NCBI GenBank assembly: GCA_043554545.1
Contig: CP121337.1
Location: 4,216,001 to 4,280,000, forward strand
Direction: 5' to 3'
Length of the DNA stretch: 64,000 nucleotides
Origin: UBA7330 sp043554545
Lineage (GTDB): Bacteria; Bacteroidota; Bacteroidia; Cytophagales; Cyclobacteriaceae
Below the pieces are notes generated by a model, which did no database searches, was not told the DNA's origin, and worked only from the letters and a program-made list of their open reading frames with translations. The translations under genes were made by a program, and so were the position numbers. Below, piece by piece: positions 8,600-18,598 of the stretch (position 1 is the stretch's first letter; each line of letters starts with the position of its first letter).

Positions 8600-9397
8600 A
8601 TGTTGATTTTTTCCATAGGCATTGCCATTGCTTTTCTGCTTGGAAGGTTGATTACGAAATACCAATATGAGTATTTTCTAAACCACACTAACCTATCAGC
8701 AACTGGCATTAAGCCTTCTCAAAAGTCCGTGCTGGAAAAGCATTTTAATTTTTACAAAATGCTTCCTCCCAAATCAAAAAAAATCTTTGAATATAGGGTT
8801 GCCAAATTCATAAGTCTGAAAGAATATATCCCTAGAAATATGAATGAAGTCACGGAAGAAATGAAAGTGCTTATTGCAGCTTCTGCCATCCAACTCACGT
8901 TTGGCCTTCCTAAAATCTTCCTTAAACACTTCAAATACATCCTTGTTTTTCCGGACGATTTTTTTAGCCCAACCAACAATGTATACCATAAAGGTGAGGT
9001 GAACCCCATGAAAAAAGTCATTGTATTGGCCTGGCGACATTTTGTGGAAGGATATATCGAAGATGAAGGTATTAACCTTGGATTACATGAAATGGCGCAT
9101 GCACTCCAGCTGGAAAATATTGTGGAAAATGGAGAGTTTGGTTTTCTAAAGGATGAAGATATCACCAAATGGCAAAAGCTGGCCGCTGCTGAAATTGAGA
9201 AGATGAAATCTGGAGAAGCCACATTTTTCCGCCCATATGGAAGTACAAACCATGCCGAATTTTTCTCCGTGGCAGTGGAGAATTTCTTTGAAAGACCTGT
9301 CGAATTCAATGCCTATCACCAGGAACTCTATCAGGTGATGACTGATTTGCTAAATCAGGATCCGCTGTTATTAGCGAATGCTGGGAAGAGTATGTAG
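8600..9397 (+). CDS. MtfA-like zinc-dependent peptidase (family M90)
   Basis: 265-residue protein with one N-terminal transmembrane segment (about 1-18) and a cytoplasmic metallopeptidase domain of the MtfA/YeeI type. The zinc motif HEMAH is at 163-167, and the third ligand is likely Glu220 in the family's NHAEFFSVAVENFFE segment. In Escherichia coli MtfA binds and inactivates the Mlc regulator. No such partner is visible here, so the substrate is unknown. It lies 53 bp downstream of glyS and may be co-transcribed. The membrane anchor is a difference from soluble MtfA. Confidence 0.85.
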   Translation: MLIFSIGIAIAFLLGRLITKYQYEYFLNHTNLSATGIKPSQKSVLEKHFNFYKMLPPKSKKIFEYRVAKFISLKEYIPRNMNEVTEEMKVLIAASAIQLTFGLPKIFLKHFKYILVFPDDFFSPTNNVYHKGEVNPMKKVIVLAWRHFVEGYIEDEGINLGLHEMAHALQLENIVENGEFGFLKDEDITKWQKLAAAEIEKMKSGEATFFRPYGSTNHAEFFSVAVENFFERPVEFNAYHQELYQVMTDLLNQDPLLLANAGKSM

Positions 9398-9628
9398 GGG
9401 ATAAACATTCTTCCAAACGTAAAATACGGTTAGTAAAATGCCTGAATCCTATACAAAAAGTAATGTTACGCTGACTATAAACCTTTTAAGTATTTCTGAA
9501 ATAATTACCAATTATCTGAATAGTCTCCCTCTGGTCAAGAGGTCCATGTCCATACTCCTACCCATATTTAGATATGCGGATCTTGTTTTCTGAGTTCTGA
9601 CTCCTGTTTTCTATTTATCATTGCCTCC

Positions 9629-10978
9629 ATGAACTGGATTCAATTGCTTTCTTCCAAAAGGTTTGGTGATAAAGAGGTAAAACCTAACAGTGAAACACGG
9701 AGTCGCTTTGATCAGGATTTCGACCGATTGATTTTTTCACATCCATTTCGGAAACTACAGGACAAAACCCAGGTATTTCCTTTACCCGAAGACGATTTTG
9801 TTCATACAAGACTAACACACAGCCTCGAAGTTTCTAGCGTAGGTAGGTCATTGGGAAGGGCCACGGGCGAGTTTTTACTACAAAAGCATGAGGACTTAAA
9901 ACAGGAGGGTTTTACCATACATGATTTTGGAAGCATTGTGGGAGCTGCCTGCCTGGCTCATGATCTTGGCAATCCACCTTTTGGACATTCAGGCGAATCG
10001 GCAATTTCCTCTTTCTTTATCAATCATCCCTATGGCCAAAATTTCCAGCAATTTGTGCAAGCAGAAGAGTGGGAGGACCTGATTCGGTTTGAAGGAAATG
10101 CACAGGGCTTCAGAATCATGAATGAAAGCAAAATGGGTGGGCTTTCGCTCACATATGCTACGCTGGGAGCTTTCACAAAATATCCAAAAACCGCTGCTGC
10201 CCAAACGATTAAAAAGAGAAAAAGCCAAAAGAAGTTCGGTATTTACCGTTCCAACATCGATCAGTTTGGCGAAATGGCCACAAACATGGGGCTGATTTCC
10301 TTTGGCAAAGAATCCTGGTGCCGTCATCCATTGGCATTTTTAGTAGAAGCAGCTGACGACATTTGTTATAACATTATTGATCTTGAAGATGGGTGCCGGC
10401 TAGGTCTGGTTTCGTTTGATCAGACCAAAGCATTTCTGGCGTCTATAATCCGGGAACATTTTGATGAACAAAAACTTCAAAAAATTGAGGATCAAAATAA
10501 TAAGCTTGGAATGCTTAGGGCTTTAGCGATTAATCAACTCATTAGTGAATGTGTGGAAATCTTCAAAGTTTATGAGGACGACATGCTTGAAGGCAAATTT
10601 GATCAGGCACTTACAGATATCATCCCTTCTGCTGAGGCATTAGCCGAAATTAGCAGCCTTTCAATTGAAAAAATCTATCGCTCAAAACAAGTGCTGGAAA
10701 GAGAGGCAGGAGGATTCGAAGTAATCGAGCAACTGATGAATGCTTTTACAAAATCCGTATATACTAAATTCTTTGATCAGGAAGCTTTTACTCCCCGACA
10801 ACGATCTGTTTATCTACTGATCAATGAGTCAATTCGACTAAGACTTGAAACGCCTGGTCAGTCAACCTATGAACAGTTAATGATCGTATCTGACTTTATT
10901 TCTTCTCTGACAGATTCTTATGCAATCAAGCTATATAAAATTATTACCGGATACTCCTTACCCTCTTCCAGGGTTTAA
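9629..10978 (+). CDS. dgt: Deoxyguanosinetriphosphate triphosphohydrolase (dGTPase)
   Basis: HD-domain enzyme that cleaves dNTPs, classically dGTP, to the deoxynucleoside and triphosphate. It has 449 residues. The start of the HD domain is visible as FVHTRLTHSLEVSSVGRSLG, with metal-binding His64 and then His111-Asp112 in CLAHDLGNPPFGHSGE. A later conserved Asp is in FLVEAADDICYNIIDLED. ATG 9629 sits 5 bp behind a one-mismatch -7 box (TATCATTG), as at several other genes here. Substrate preference beyond dGTP cannot be judged. Confidence 0.94.
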   Translation: MNWIQLLSSKRFGDKEVKPNSETRSRFDQDFDRLIFSHPFRKLQDKTQVFPLPEDDFVHTRLTHSLEVSSVGRSLGRATGEFLLQKHEDLKQEGFTIHDFGSIVGAACLAHDLGNPPFGHSGESAISSFFINHPYGQNFQQFVQAEEWEDLIRFEGNAQGFRIMNESKMGGLSLTYATLGAFTKYPKTAAAQTIKKRKSQKKFGIYRSNIDQFGEMATNMGLISFGKESWCRHPLAFLVEAADDICYNIIDLEDGCRLGLVSFDQTKAFLASIIREHFDEQKLQKIEDQNNKLGMLRALAINQLISECVEIFKVYEDDMLEGKFDQALTDIIPSAEALAEISSLSIEKIYRSKQVLEREAGGFEVIEQLMNAFTKSVYTKFFDQEAFTPRQRSVYLLINESIRLRLETPGQSTYEQLMIVSDFISSLTDSYAIKLYKIITGYSLPSSRV

Positions 10979-11045
10979 AAAGAAATTTATTTTAGATTGT
11001 GACGAGTCCGTTGGCTTTTATTTAGCCTCAATGTATTTTAAATAG

Positions 11046-11053
11046 TACATTTG
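11046..11053 (+). promoter_or_regulatory. -7 promoter box before the RND/MMPL exporter gene
   Basis: TACATTTG is an exact TAnnTTTG match 14 bp before ATG 11068. No TTG lies at the expected distance upstream, so the -33 element is weak or absent. Confidence 0.55.
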
Positions 11054-11067
11054 CACCTCTTTTCCGG

Positions 11068-13473
11068 ATGTGGACCATAATCGCAAATATTATCTTAAAA
11101 TACCGGATCACCTTAATGGTGATATTAGGGGTGATTACCGTATTCATGGGTTACAAAGCCCAGGACATACAATGGTCCTACGATATGGCCAATATTGTTC
11201 CGGAAGACGATACTGAGCAACAATTCTTCAGACAGTTTAAAGAAACCTTTGGTGAAGATGGCAACATCATGGCCATTGGCGTTTTGGACACCTCCGTATA
11301 TCAGGTTGAAAACTTCAAGAAACTGCAATACCTAAGCCGGGAGCTAACCAAAATCGAAGGCGTAAAAAATGTGCTTGGGCTTCCCAATCTCAAGCAATTA
11401 TATAAAAATACCGAAGAGCGTAAGTTTGATATGGTCCCCATTTTTCCTGAAATAACAGAAAATCAGGATCAATTGGACAGTATGCTCCTCAAAGTCCGAC
11501 AACTGAAGTTATATGCCGGCCAGGTGATCAATGAGGAAAATGGAGCCACCCTAATCCTTGTGACAGTTGACAAAGAGGTACTTAATTCTGACCGAAGGGA
11601 CGTGATGATTGATGACATCATGAGAGCTGGCAGACAGTTTTCTGAGGTGACCGATATCAACGTATACTTTGCAGGTCTCCCTTATGTCAGATCTGTAAAT
11701 ACCATTAAGATCAAACAAGAGCTTAACAAATTCCTGATCATCTCTGTGGTCATTACTGGTCTGATCTTATTCGGCTTTTTCCGATCTATTAAAGCCGTTG
11801 TTTTTCCACTGATCATTATAGGTGTGATTGTGGTTTGGGTGTTGGGTACCCTTGCGATCCTGCAATACAAAATTACGCTGTTAACGGGATTGATACCATC
11901 CATCATTGTGGTCATTGGAATCCCAAACTCGGTCTATATGCTCAATAAATATCACCGGGAATATGCCATCCATGGGGACCAACGCAGAGCGCTTGAAACC
12001 ATCATCCGGAACATTGGCATCGTCACTTTCATGACAAACTTTACCACTGCGGTAGGATTTCTGGTGCTTATGTTTACTGGCATCACTATTTTGATGGAGT
12101 TTGGAGTTGTTGCCGGGGTAAATATCATGTGCACATTTATTGTGAGTTTGATCTTAATCCCTTCCGTATTCTCGCTATTTAAACCCCCAAGTACCAGACA
12201 CTTGAAGCATCTTGATTTCAAGATAATCACCCTCGTACTTGAATTCCTTGACTACATCGTTCACCGCCATAAAAAACTTATTTTTATTTCAACGGCAGTT
12301 ATCGTTTTTGCCTCAATTGCAGGCATGTTTTCCATCAGATCCATTTCTTTTATGGTAGATGATCTTCCCGAGGAGAGTCCATTAAAAAAGGAACTGGCAT
12401 TTTTTGAAGAAAATTTTAGCGGGGTACTTCCATTGGAAGTAGTGGTGGACACGGGAAATAAGCGAGGCGTACAGCGGCTGGGAAATCTTCAGAAGATCGA
12501 TGAATTGGAAACCTATTTTAGGGATTCAATATCAATGATTTCTCAACCAGTATCTATCGTGAGCTTTATCAAGGCCGCCAAGCAAGCATACTATAATCAA
12601 AACCCAGCATACTATGAATTGCCCAATAAACGAGAAAGTGCATTCATACTGAGATATCTGAACCAGGGAGAGGACATGGAAGGTCTATCACAAAATTTTG
12701 TTGACTCTACCGGACAGTATATCCGCATTTCACTCAAAATGCCTGATGTGGGATCTAACATCATGGATTCATTGGTAACTGAAGTAATCAAGCCTAAAAT
12801 TGATCAGATTTTCGGAGAGACTGAGATGAAAGTCGATCTGACTGGTACGGTCCTGATGTTTATCAAAGGAAATAAGTACCTCATAGAGAACCTCTTCACC
12901 TCGATGTTACTGGCATTTATCATTATCGCCGCAATTATGGGGTTGCTATTCAGAAACTTCCTGATGATTGTTATCTCCTTAATCCCTAACATGATCCCAC
13001 TGATGATGACAGCTGGTATTATGGGATATTTAGGAATTCCCTTAAAGCCAAGTACGGCCCTTATTTTCAGTATCGCTTTTGGTATATCTGTAGATAATTC
13101 CATCCACTATCTCGCTAAGTACCGACAAGAGTTGAGAGTAAGTAAAGGAGTTGTTTCAATCGCAGTCACAAAAAGCCTAAAAGAAACCGGAGCAAGCATG
13201 ATCTATACTTCCATCATCCTGTTTTTTGGATTTGTGATTTTTACCGCCTCTGAGTTTGGTGGAACAATTGCTTTAGGGAAGCTAACATCCATGACCTTAT
13301 TATTTGCTATGATGGCGAATCTCATTGTTCTTCCTGCACTGATCCTTCAATTTGATAGTGGGAAATTCAACAAAGAAGACAAGGAATTGGTGGATGATTA
13401 TCCTGAAATGATTGATGGAGAGGAAGAAGAAGATCTTCCGAAAAAGAAAACCACACGAAAAAAGAAGAAATAA
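11068..13473 (+). CDS. RND superfamily exporter, MMPL/HAE3-like
   Basis: 801-residue inner-membrane protein of the RND superfamily. It shows the duplicated layout: one membrane segment near 10-28, a large periplasmic loop (about 35-215), five membrane segments (about 220-370), then a repeat with a segment near 400-425, a second loop and five more segments (about 620-760). The conserved Asp-containing segment FGISVDNSIHYLAKYR in the second half matches the family. The C-terminus is highly charged and ends KKKTTRKKKK. No membrane-fusion partner or outer-membrane channel is adjacent, which fits MMPL/HAE3 proteins that move lipids or hopanoids. The actual cargo is unknown. ileS begins 5 bp after its stop. 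Confidence 0.85.
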   Translation: MWTIIANIILKYRITLMVILGVITVFMGYKAQDIQWSYDMANIVPEDDTEQQFFRQFKETFGEDGNIMAIGVLDTSVYQVENFKKLQYLSRELTKIEGVKNVLGLPNLKQLYKNTEERKFDMVPIFPEITENQDQLDSMLLKVRQLKLYAGQVINEENGATLILVTVDKEVLNSDRRDVMIDDIMRAGRQFSEVTDINVYFAGLPYVRSVNTIKIKQELNKFLIISVVITGLILFGFFRSIKAVVFPLIIIGVIVVWVLGTLAILQYKITLLTGLIPSIIVVIGIPNSVYMLNKYHREYAIHGDQRRALETIIRNIGIVTFMTNFTTAVGFLVLMFTGITILMEFGVVAGVNIMCTFIVSLILIPSVFSLFKPPSTRHLKHLDFKIITLVLEFLDYIVHRHKKLIFISTAVIVFASIAGMFSIRSISFMVDDLPEESPLKKELAFFEENFSGVLPLEVVVDTGNKRGVQRLGNLQKIDELETYFRDSISMISQPVSIVSFIKAAKQAYYNQNPAYYELPNKRESAFILRYLNQGEDMEGLSQNFVDSTGQYIRISLKMPDVGSNIMDSLVTEVIKPKIDQIFGETEMKVDLTGTVLMFIKGNKYLIENLFTSMLLAFIIIAAIMGLLFRNFLMIVISLIPNMIPLMMTAGIMGYLGIPLKPSTALIFSIAFGISVDNSIHYLAKYRQELRVSKGVVSIAVTKSLKETGASMIYTSIILFFGFVIFTASEFGGTIALGKLTSMTLLFAMMANLIVLPALILQFDSGKFNKEDKELVDDYPEMIDGEEEEDLPKKKTTRKKKK

Positions 13474-13478
13474 GTATC

Positions 13479-16400
13479 GTGGCAGCAAAATATCCCGAAC
13501 ATAAACAAGTCTCATATCCAGGTCTGGCTACTGAACAATTAAAAAAGTGGCAGGAGAATAACACATTTGAAAAATCTGTTTACTCACGGGAAAAAGCAGA
13601 TACTTTTACCTTCTATGAAGGTCCCCCATCCGCAAATGGAACGCCCGGGATACACCATGTGATGGCAAGAACTGTCAAGGATATCTTTTGCCGTTTCAAA
13701 ACCCTCAAAGGTTATCAGGTAAAAAGAAAGGGTGGATGGGATACGCATGGATTACCGGTAGAGCTGCAGGTCGAAAAAGAACTTGGAATAAAAAAAGACG
13801 ACATCGGGGTAAAGATCTCCGTGGAAGAATATAACCGCAAATGCAAAGAGGCGGTAATGAAATTCAAAGGAGAATGGGATGACCTTACCCGAAAAATGGG
13901 ATATTGGGTTGATCTTGATGATCCATATATCACCTTCGAGCGTGATTATATGGAAACCCTCTGGCACCTGCTCAAAAAGCTTTTTGACAAGGGGCTTTTA
14001 TACAAGGGATACACCATTCAGCCTTACTCTCCAGCGGCAGGTACTGGATTAAGCTCGCATGAGCTCAACCAGCCAGGCACCTACCGGAATGTAAAAGATA
14101 CTTCAGTCGTCGCTCAGTTTAAGGTGAAGAAAGATGAGCGATCGGCTTTTCTTTTTGGATCAGAAAACGAAGATGTCAGGATTCTGGCATGGACGACAAC
14201 ACCCTGGACATTGCCATCAAACTGTGCTTTAGCTGTAGGTGAAAAAATTCAGTATGTAAAGGTGAAGACCTTTAATCAGTATACCGGTCTCCCGATCAGT
14301 GTGATACTGGCAAAGGAGCTTGTGGGTAACTATTTCTCAGAAAAAGCGAAAGAGATTCAGCTTAGTGACTACCAGACAGGCGACAAATTAATCCCATTTG
14401 AAATTGTATCCGACTATACCGGAAAGGATTTACTTGAGGTAAGGTATGAGCAGTTAATGCCCTATGTAACCAATGAAGACTTAGAAAAAAATGCATTCCG
14501 GGTGATCGCCGGAGATTTTGTTTCTACTGAAGATGGTACTGGCGTCGTACACACCGCCTCCGTATTTGGAGCCGATGACTTTAGAGTTGCCCAGCAAAAT
14601 GGCGTGCCTGCTGTGCTGATCAAAAACGAAAAAGATGAGGATGTCCCGCTTGTCAACAAAAAAGGCCAGTTTGTAGATCAAGTGAATGATTTTGCCGGAA
14701 GGTTTGTCAAAGAAGAATATTACGATGATGCAACCAGAAACAATCCGGACTTCAAGCCCACAGATGTGCTGATTGCCATCAAGCTCAAAGAAGACAATAA
14801 AGCATTCAAAGTTGAGAAATATGAGCACAGTTACCCGCACTGCTGGAGAACTGACAAGCCCGTCTTATATTATCCTTTGGATTCCTGGTTTATAAAAACA
14901 ACCGCCTTAAAAGACCGACTGGTCGAGTTGAACAAAACGATTAACTGGAAGCCGGAATCTACTGGAACCGGCCGCTTCGGAAACTGGCTGGAAAACCTGG
15001 TAGATTGGAACTTAAGTCGTTCAAGGTTTTGGGGGACTCCCTTACCCATCTGGGTAACCAAAGATCGAAAAGAGATGAAATGCATTGGTAGCATTGCAGA
15101 GCTAAAAAGCGAAGTAGACAATGCTGTGAAGGCAGGTTTCATGAAAGAAAGTATTGGAGATGATTTTGACTTACACAGACCCTACGTAGACGATGTAGTG
15201 CTTGTAAGTGATTCAGGGTTGCCGATGTATCGGGAACCAGACCTCATCGATGTATGGTTTGACAGTGGTGCCATGCCATATGCACAATGGCACTACCCCT
15301 TTGAACAAAATGATACTTTTAATGCCAACTTCCCAGCTGACTTTATTGCTGAAGGAGTTGATCAGACCCGTGGCTGGTTCTTTACTCTTCATGCCATTGC
15401 CGTACTTCTATTTGATCGAGTAGCGTTCAAGAATGTCATTGCCAATGGACTTGTTCTTGACAAGAATGGCAACAAAATGTCCAAAAGGCTGGGCAACGCC
15501 GTAAATCCATTTGAAACGATTGAAAAATACGGTCCAGATGCTACCCGTTGGTACATGATCGCTAACGCCAACCCATGGGATAATTTAAAGTTTGACATAG
15601 AAGGCGTAGCAGAAGCTCAGCGCAAATTTTTTGGCACATTGACCAATACCTATTCCTTCTTCGCGCTTTATGTTAATTTAGATGGATTTGTTATCGACCC
15701 AAAACAAATGATTCCAGTAGCCAAAAGGCCAAGATTTGACCGATGGATTGTGTCTGAATTGCAGGAGCTAATTCAAAAGGTAGATGACAGCTATGAAAAT
15801 TATGAGCCCACCCAGGCTGCCAGGGCCATGCAGGATTTTGTCAATGACCAACTGTCCAACTGGTACATCAGACTTAGCAGAAAACGTTTCTGGATGAGTG
15901 AGATGAATGACGATAAACGTGCTGCGTATGAAACTTTGTATGAGTGTTTATCTACCGTTGCACAATTGATGAGCCCAATTGCTCCTTTCTATGCCGACTG
16001 GCTGTATCAGAACCTCACTTCACCAATAGCGGGAGATTCCGAAATGGAAGAAAGCATACACCTGACACATTTCAAAGCTGCAGATCTCAGCCTGATAGAC
16101 CGATCTTTAAGCGATAGCATGCACATCGCACAATCAATTTCCTCTCTGGTACATTCTTTACGTAAAAAGGAGAAAATCAAAGTACGTCAACCACTTCAAA
16201 AAATTCTGGTCCCCATCCTTAATGAAAACGAGCGGGAGACCATTGAAGCTGTTCATGAATTAATCACCTCAGAGACAAATGTCAAAGACATAGAACTACT
16301 GGATGATGCAAGTGGAGTCCTCGTAAAAAAGATCAAACCAAACTTCAGGAAACTGGGACAGGAATACGGTCCTAAAATGAAAGCAATCACTCCATTGATA

Positions 16401-16850
16401 AGTGCATTGGATCAGGATGCTATCCGGGAATTTGAATTAAATGGCACCTATTCCTTAAACTTAGAGAATGAACAGATCAACCTGACCTTAGAAGATGTGG
16501 AGATCACCTCCGAGGACATTCCAGGATGGCTGGTAGCTTCTGAAAATGGATTGACAGTCGCTCTTGACATAACACTCACCGACGAACTTAAGAAAGAAGG
16601 TATTGGTAGAGACATAGTGAACAGGGTACAAAATCTCAGAAAAGATCAGGGGATGGAAGTGCAAGATAAAATTTCCATTCACTATTTCACCAGTGATGAA
16701 ATGACTGTTCAGGCCATTCAAGAGTTTAAAGATTATATTCAAAAAGAAACCCAGGCCCTCAAACTTGAGTTTAAAGATCAATTAACTAATGGTGCTGACC
16801 TTGATATTGATGGAGTTCAAATCAAGATAGCGATTGATGTACTAAAATGA
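13479..16850 (+). CDS. ileS: Isoleucyl-tRNA synthetase, type 2 (eukaryote-like), with swapped HIGH motif
   Basis: Class I synthetase of 1123 residues that charges tRNA-Ile and edits valine. GTG start at 13479, 5 bp after the exporter gene. The first ATP signature, normally HxGH, reads G57-I58-H59-H60 in the context EGPPSANGTPGIHHVMAR. The first and third residues of the motif are exchanged. The second signature is KMSKR at 666-670. An editing domain (CP1) includes ILAWTTTPWTLPSN and FVSTEDGTGVVHTASVFGADD. There is no C-terminal zinc-finger Cys cluster, as in type 2 enzymes. Type 2 IleRS are known for low sensitivity to mupirocin. The swapped motif has, as far as I recall, been linked to very high resistance. 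It overlaps lspA by 4 bp. Confidence 0.96.
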   Translation: MAAKYPEHKQVSYPGLATEQLKKWQENNTFEKSVYSREKADTFTFYEGPPSANGTPGIHHVMARTVKDIFCRFKTLKGYQVKRKGGWDTHGLPVELQVEKELGIKKDDIGVKISVEEYNRKCKEAVMKFKGEWDDLTRKMGYWVDLDDPYITFERDYMETLWHLLKKLFDKGLLYKGYTIQPYSPAAGTGLSSHELNQPGTYRNVKDTSVVAQFKVKKDERSAFLFGSENEDVRILAWTTTPWTLPSNCALAVGEKIQYVKVKTFNQYTGLPISVILAKELVGNYFSEKAKEIQLSDYQTGDKLIPFEIVSDYTGKDLLEVRYEQLMPYVTNEDLEKNAFRVIAGDFVSTEDGTGVVHTASVFGADDFRVAQQNGVPAVLIKNEKDEDVPLVNKKGQFVDQVNDFAGRFVKEEYYDDATRNNPDFKPTDVLIAIKLKEDNKAFKVEKYEHSYPHCWRTDKPVLYYPLDSWFIKTTALKDRLVELNKTINWKPESTGTGRFGNWLENLVDWNLSRSRFWGTPLPIWVTKDRKEMKCIGSIAELKSEVDNAVKAGFMKESIGDDFDLHRPYVDDVVLVSDSGLPMYREPDLIDVWFDSGAMPYAQWHYPFEQNDTFNANFPADFIAEGVDQTRGWFFTLHAIAVLLFDRVAFKNVIANGLVLDKNGNKMSKRLGNAVNPFETIEKYGPDATRWYMIANANPWDNLKFDIEGVAEAQRKFFGTLTNTYSFFALYVNLDGFVIDPKQMIPVAKRPRFDRWIVSELQELIQKVDDSYENYEPTQAARAMQDFVNDQLSNWYIRLSRKRFWMSEMNDDKRAAYETLYECLSTVAQLMSPIAPFYADWLYQNLTSPIAGDSEMEESIHLTHFKAADLSLIDRSLSDSMHIAQSISSLVHSLRKKEKIKVRQPLQKILVPILNENERETIEAVHELITSETNVKDIELLDDASGVLVKKIKPNFRKLGQEYGPKMKAITPLISALDQDAIREFELNGTYSLNLENEQINLTLEDVEITSEDIPGWLVASENGLTVALDITLTDELKKEGIGRDIVNRVQNLRKDQGMEVQDKISIHYFTSDEMTVQAIQEFKDYIQKETQALKLEFKDQLTNGADLDIDGVQIKIAIDVLK

Positions 16851-17506
16851 CAGATAAGAAAACACCACACGTATTATCCTTTTTTGGGATCAGCCTTTTT
16901 GTGATTATACTGGATCAGGTAGTGAAGCTTTTGGTCCATTTCAATATGGAAATGGGCGTAAAAGGGCAAATCAAGATTTTTGGTGAATTTTTCAAACTGC
17001 ATTACCTCACCAATCCGGGAATGGCTTTCGGGATGGAAATGCCATTTGAAAACAGTAAAATTGTATTGACCGTATTCAGGCTGATCGCCATGGTGGCTAT
17101 CGGCTATTATCTATATAAGCTATACATTGACAAATCCTCCATTGGCTTACTTGTTTGCGTGGCCATGATTCTTGGTGGAGCTATTGGTAATGTACTGGAT
17201 AGTATTTTTTATGGTGTATTTCTTGACAATGCCCCATATGATGCTCCAACGCCATGGTTCCATGGACAAGTGGTAGACATGTTTTACATCGATATCTGGG
17301 AAGGTCGAATAGCTGATTGGGTTCCACTACTAGGAGGTGATTACATGGCATTATGGCCAGTTTTTAATATTGCAGATGCTTCCATCTTTTTGGGAATTAC
17401 CTTCATCTTGATTTTCCAAAAGAAATTCTTTCATAAAGAAGAAGATAGCAACGAGGAGCCAACAGCGAGCATAACTTCAAGCGAGACAAGTAGTCAGGAC
17501 CAATAA
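16847..17506 (+). CDS. lspA: Lipoprotein signal peptidase (signal peptidase II)
   Basis: Aspartyl protease in the inner membrane that removes signal peptides from prolipoproteins. 219 residues with four membrane segments. The catalytic pair is Asp144 (VVDMFYID) and Asp177 (FNIADASIFLG). LTNPGMAFGM carries the conserved Asn-Pro-Gly-Ala-like region. A Bacteroidota-type insertion around 120-165 and a hydrophilic C-terminal tail make it longer than the 165-residue Escherichia coli form. ATG overlaps the ileS stop (ATGA), so it is translated from the same mRNA. The ileS-lspA order is common in bacteria. Several lipoproteins in this window would be its substrates. Confidence 0.96.
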   Translation: MTDKKTPHVLSFFGISLFVIILDQVVKLLVHFNMEMGVKGQIKIFGEFFKLHYLTNPGMAFGMEMPFENSKIVLTVFRLIAMVAIGYYLYKLYIDKSSIGLLVCVAMILGGAIGNVLDSIFYGVFLDNAPYDAPTPWFHGQVVDMFYIDIWEGRIADWVPLLGGDYMALWPVFNIADASIFLGITFILIFQKKFFHKEEDSNEEPTASITSSETSSQDQ

Positions 17507-17607
17507 TTTACCCCTTTTTAGCCTACCAATCTTTTTAATGCCCATCTGAAAAGCCACCGCTAGCTTTAAAGCTTTGGGTGTCTCAACAGGAATTAATCTT
17601 GGCCTGT

Positions 17608-17615
17608 TAAATTTG
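17608..17615 (+). promoter_or_regulatory. -7 promoter box before the DMT transporter gene
   Basis: TAAATTTG is an exact -7 match, 20 bp before the TTG start at 17636. No -33 TTG at the right distance was found. Confidence 0.5.
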
Positions 17616-17635
17616 CGTACATAATCTCAACTCAT

Positions 17636-18538
17636 TTGTCCAACAAAGCACTATCCATAATCCTTGGAATCTCGGGAATCCTGCTTTTCTCCAGCAAAGC
17701 GGTTATGGTGAAACTCGCTTATCAATATGAAGTAGACACGATCACTTTACTCTTGCTGAGGATGGTTTTTTCATTGCCCTTTTATCTTGGTGTTATTGCC
17801 TGGCATCGAACAAAAACAAATCAGGACACTAAAAGACCGCCTCTCCAAATTAATGACTACGGTTACCTGATACTTTTTGGATTTCTGGGATACTATCTGG
17901 CCAGCTATTTCGACTTCCTCGGGCTCAATTATATCAAAGCCGGACTCGAAAGAATCATCTTGTTCTTATACCCCACACTGGTGCTACTGATATCCTGGTT
18001 GGTAAGAGGGCAAAAAATCACAAGTCAACAGCTTTTGGGAGTGGTTATCACATACCTGGGAGTAGTGGGGATCTTTGCCACAGAGCTTAATCTTTCGGTT
18101 CAGGAAAACGTCTGGTTAGGCGGTATTCTTATCTTTCTGAGTGCCCTTACTTACGGCAGTTATATTGTAGGCTCAGGTTGGCTGATTCCAAAATTTGGAG
18201 CTACCCTTTTTACCTCTTATGCTATGGTTGTTTCCTGTATATGCGTAATTGTACATTATTTACTAGTGGTCGATACACCCCTTCTAAGCCTTCCAGGGCA
18301 AGTGTATCTAATCGGCTTACTTATGGCTGTATTTGCTACTGTTATTCCATCCTACCTAATTTCATACGCGATCAAAGGACTGGGGGCCAATAATTTCTCG
18401 GTGCTGGGAAGTCTCGGGCCTGTTTCCACCATTGTTTTAGCTTATTTCTTCCTGGGAGAGACATTGACCTGGTTCCAACTGGTGGGAGCAGTGGTGGTTA
18501 TTTCCGGAATCTATGTTGCGGAAAGAAAGCAAAAATGA
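17636..18538 (+). CDS. DMT superfamily transporter (EamA domains)
   Basis: 300-residue inner-membrane protein with about ten predicted membrane segments in two EamA repeats (about 1-140 and 155-297). The first begins ALSIILGISGILLFSSKAV, and the second contains GSLGPVSTIVLAYFFLGETL, the typical end of an EamA repeat. Family members export amino acids or metabolites, but the substrate is not predictable. The start is TTG 17636, since no in-frame ATG precedes the first membrane segment. The next ATG (residue 23) would cut into it. It converges on the oxidoreductase gene. Confidence 0.85.
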   Translation: MSNKALSIILGISGILLFSSKAVMVKLAYQYEVDTITLLLLRMVFSLPFYLGVIAWHRTKTNQDTKRPPLQINDYGYLILFGFLGYYLASYFDFLGLNYIKAGLERIILFLYPTLVLLISWLVRGQKITSQQLLGVVITYLGVVGIFATELNLSVQENVWLGGILIFLSALTYGSYIVGSGWLIPKFGATLFTSYAMVVSCICVIVHYLLVVDTPLLSLPGQVYLIGLLMAVFATVIPSYLISYAIKGLGANNFSVLGSLGPVSTIVLAYFFLGETLTWFQLVGAVVVISGIYVAERKQK

Positions 18539-18598
18539 AAATTTCAGCTTATTTCACCACAGGCCGTATAATGTGAATCTTTTGTTATGGCGGACCTA

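Noticed and set aside
8752..9309. A long minus-strand frame of 185 residues
   Set aside because: It lies wholly within the MtfA-like gene, has no promoter, and lacks any recognisable motif.
17562..17573. AGCTTTAAAGCT palindrome after lspA
   Set aside because: Short, AT-rich and without a T run. It could occur by chance and is too weak to call a terminator.
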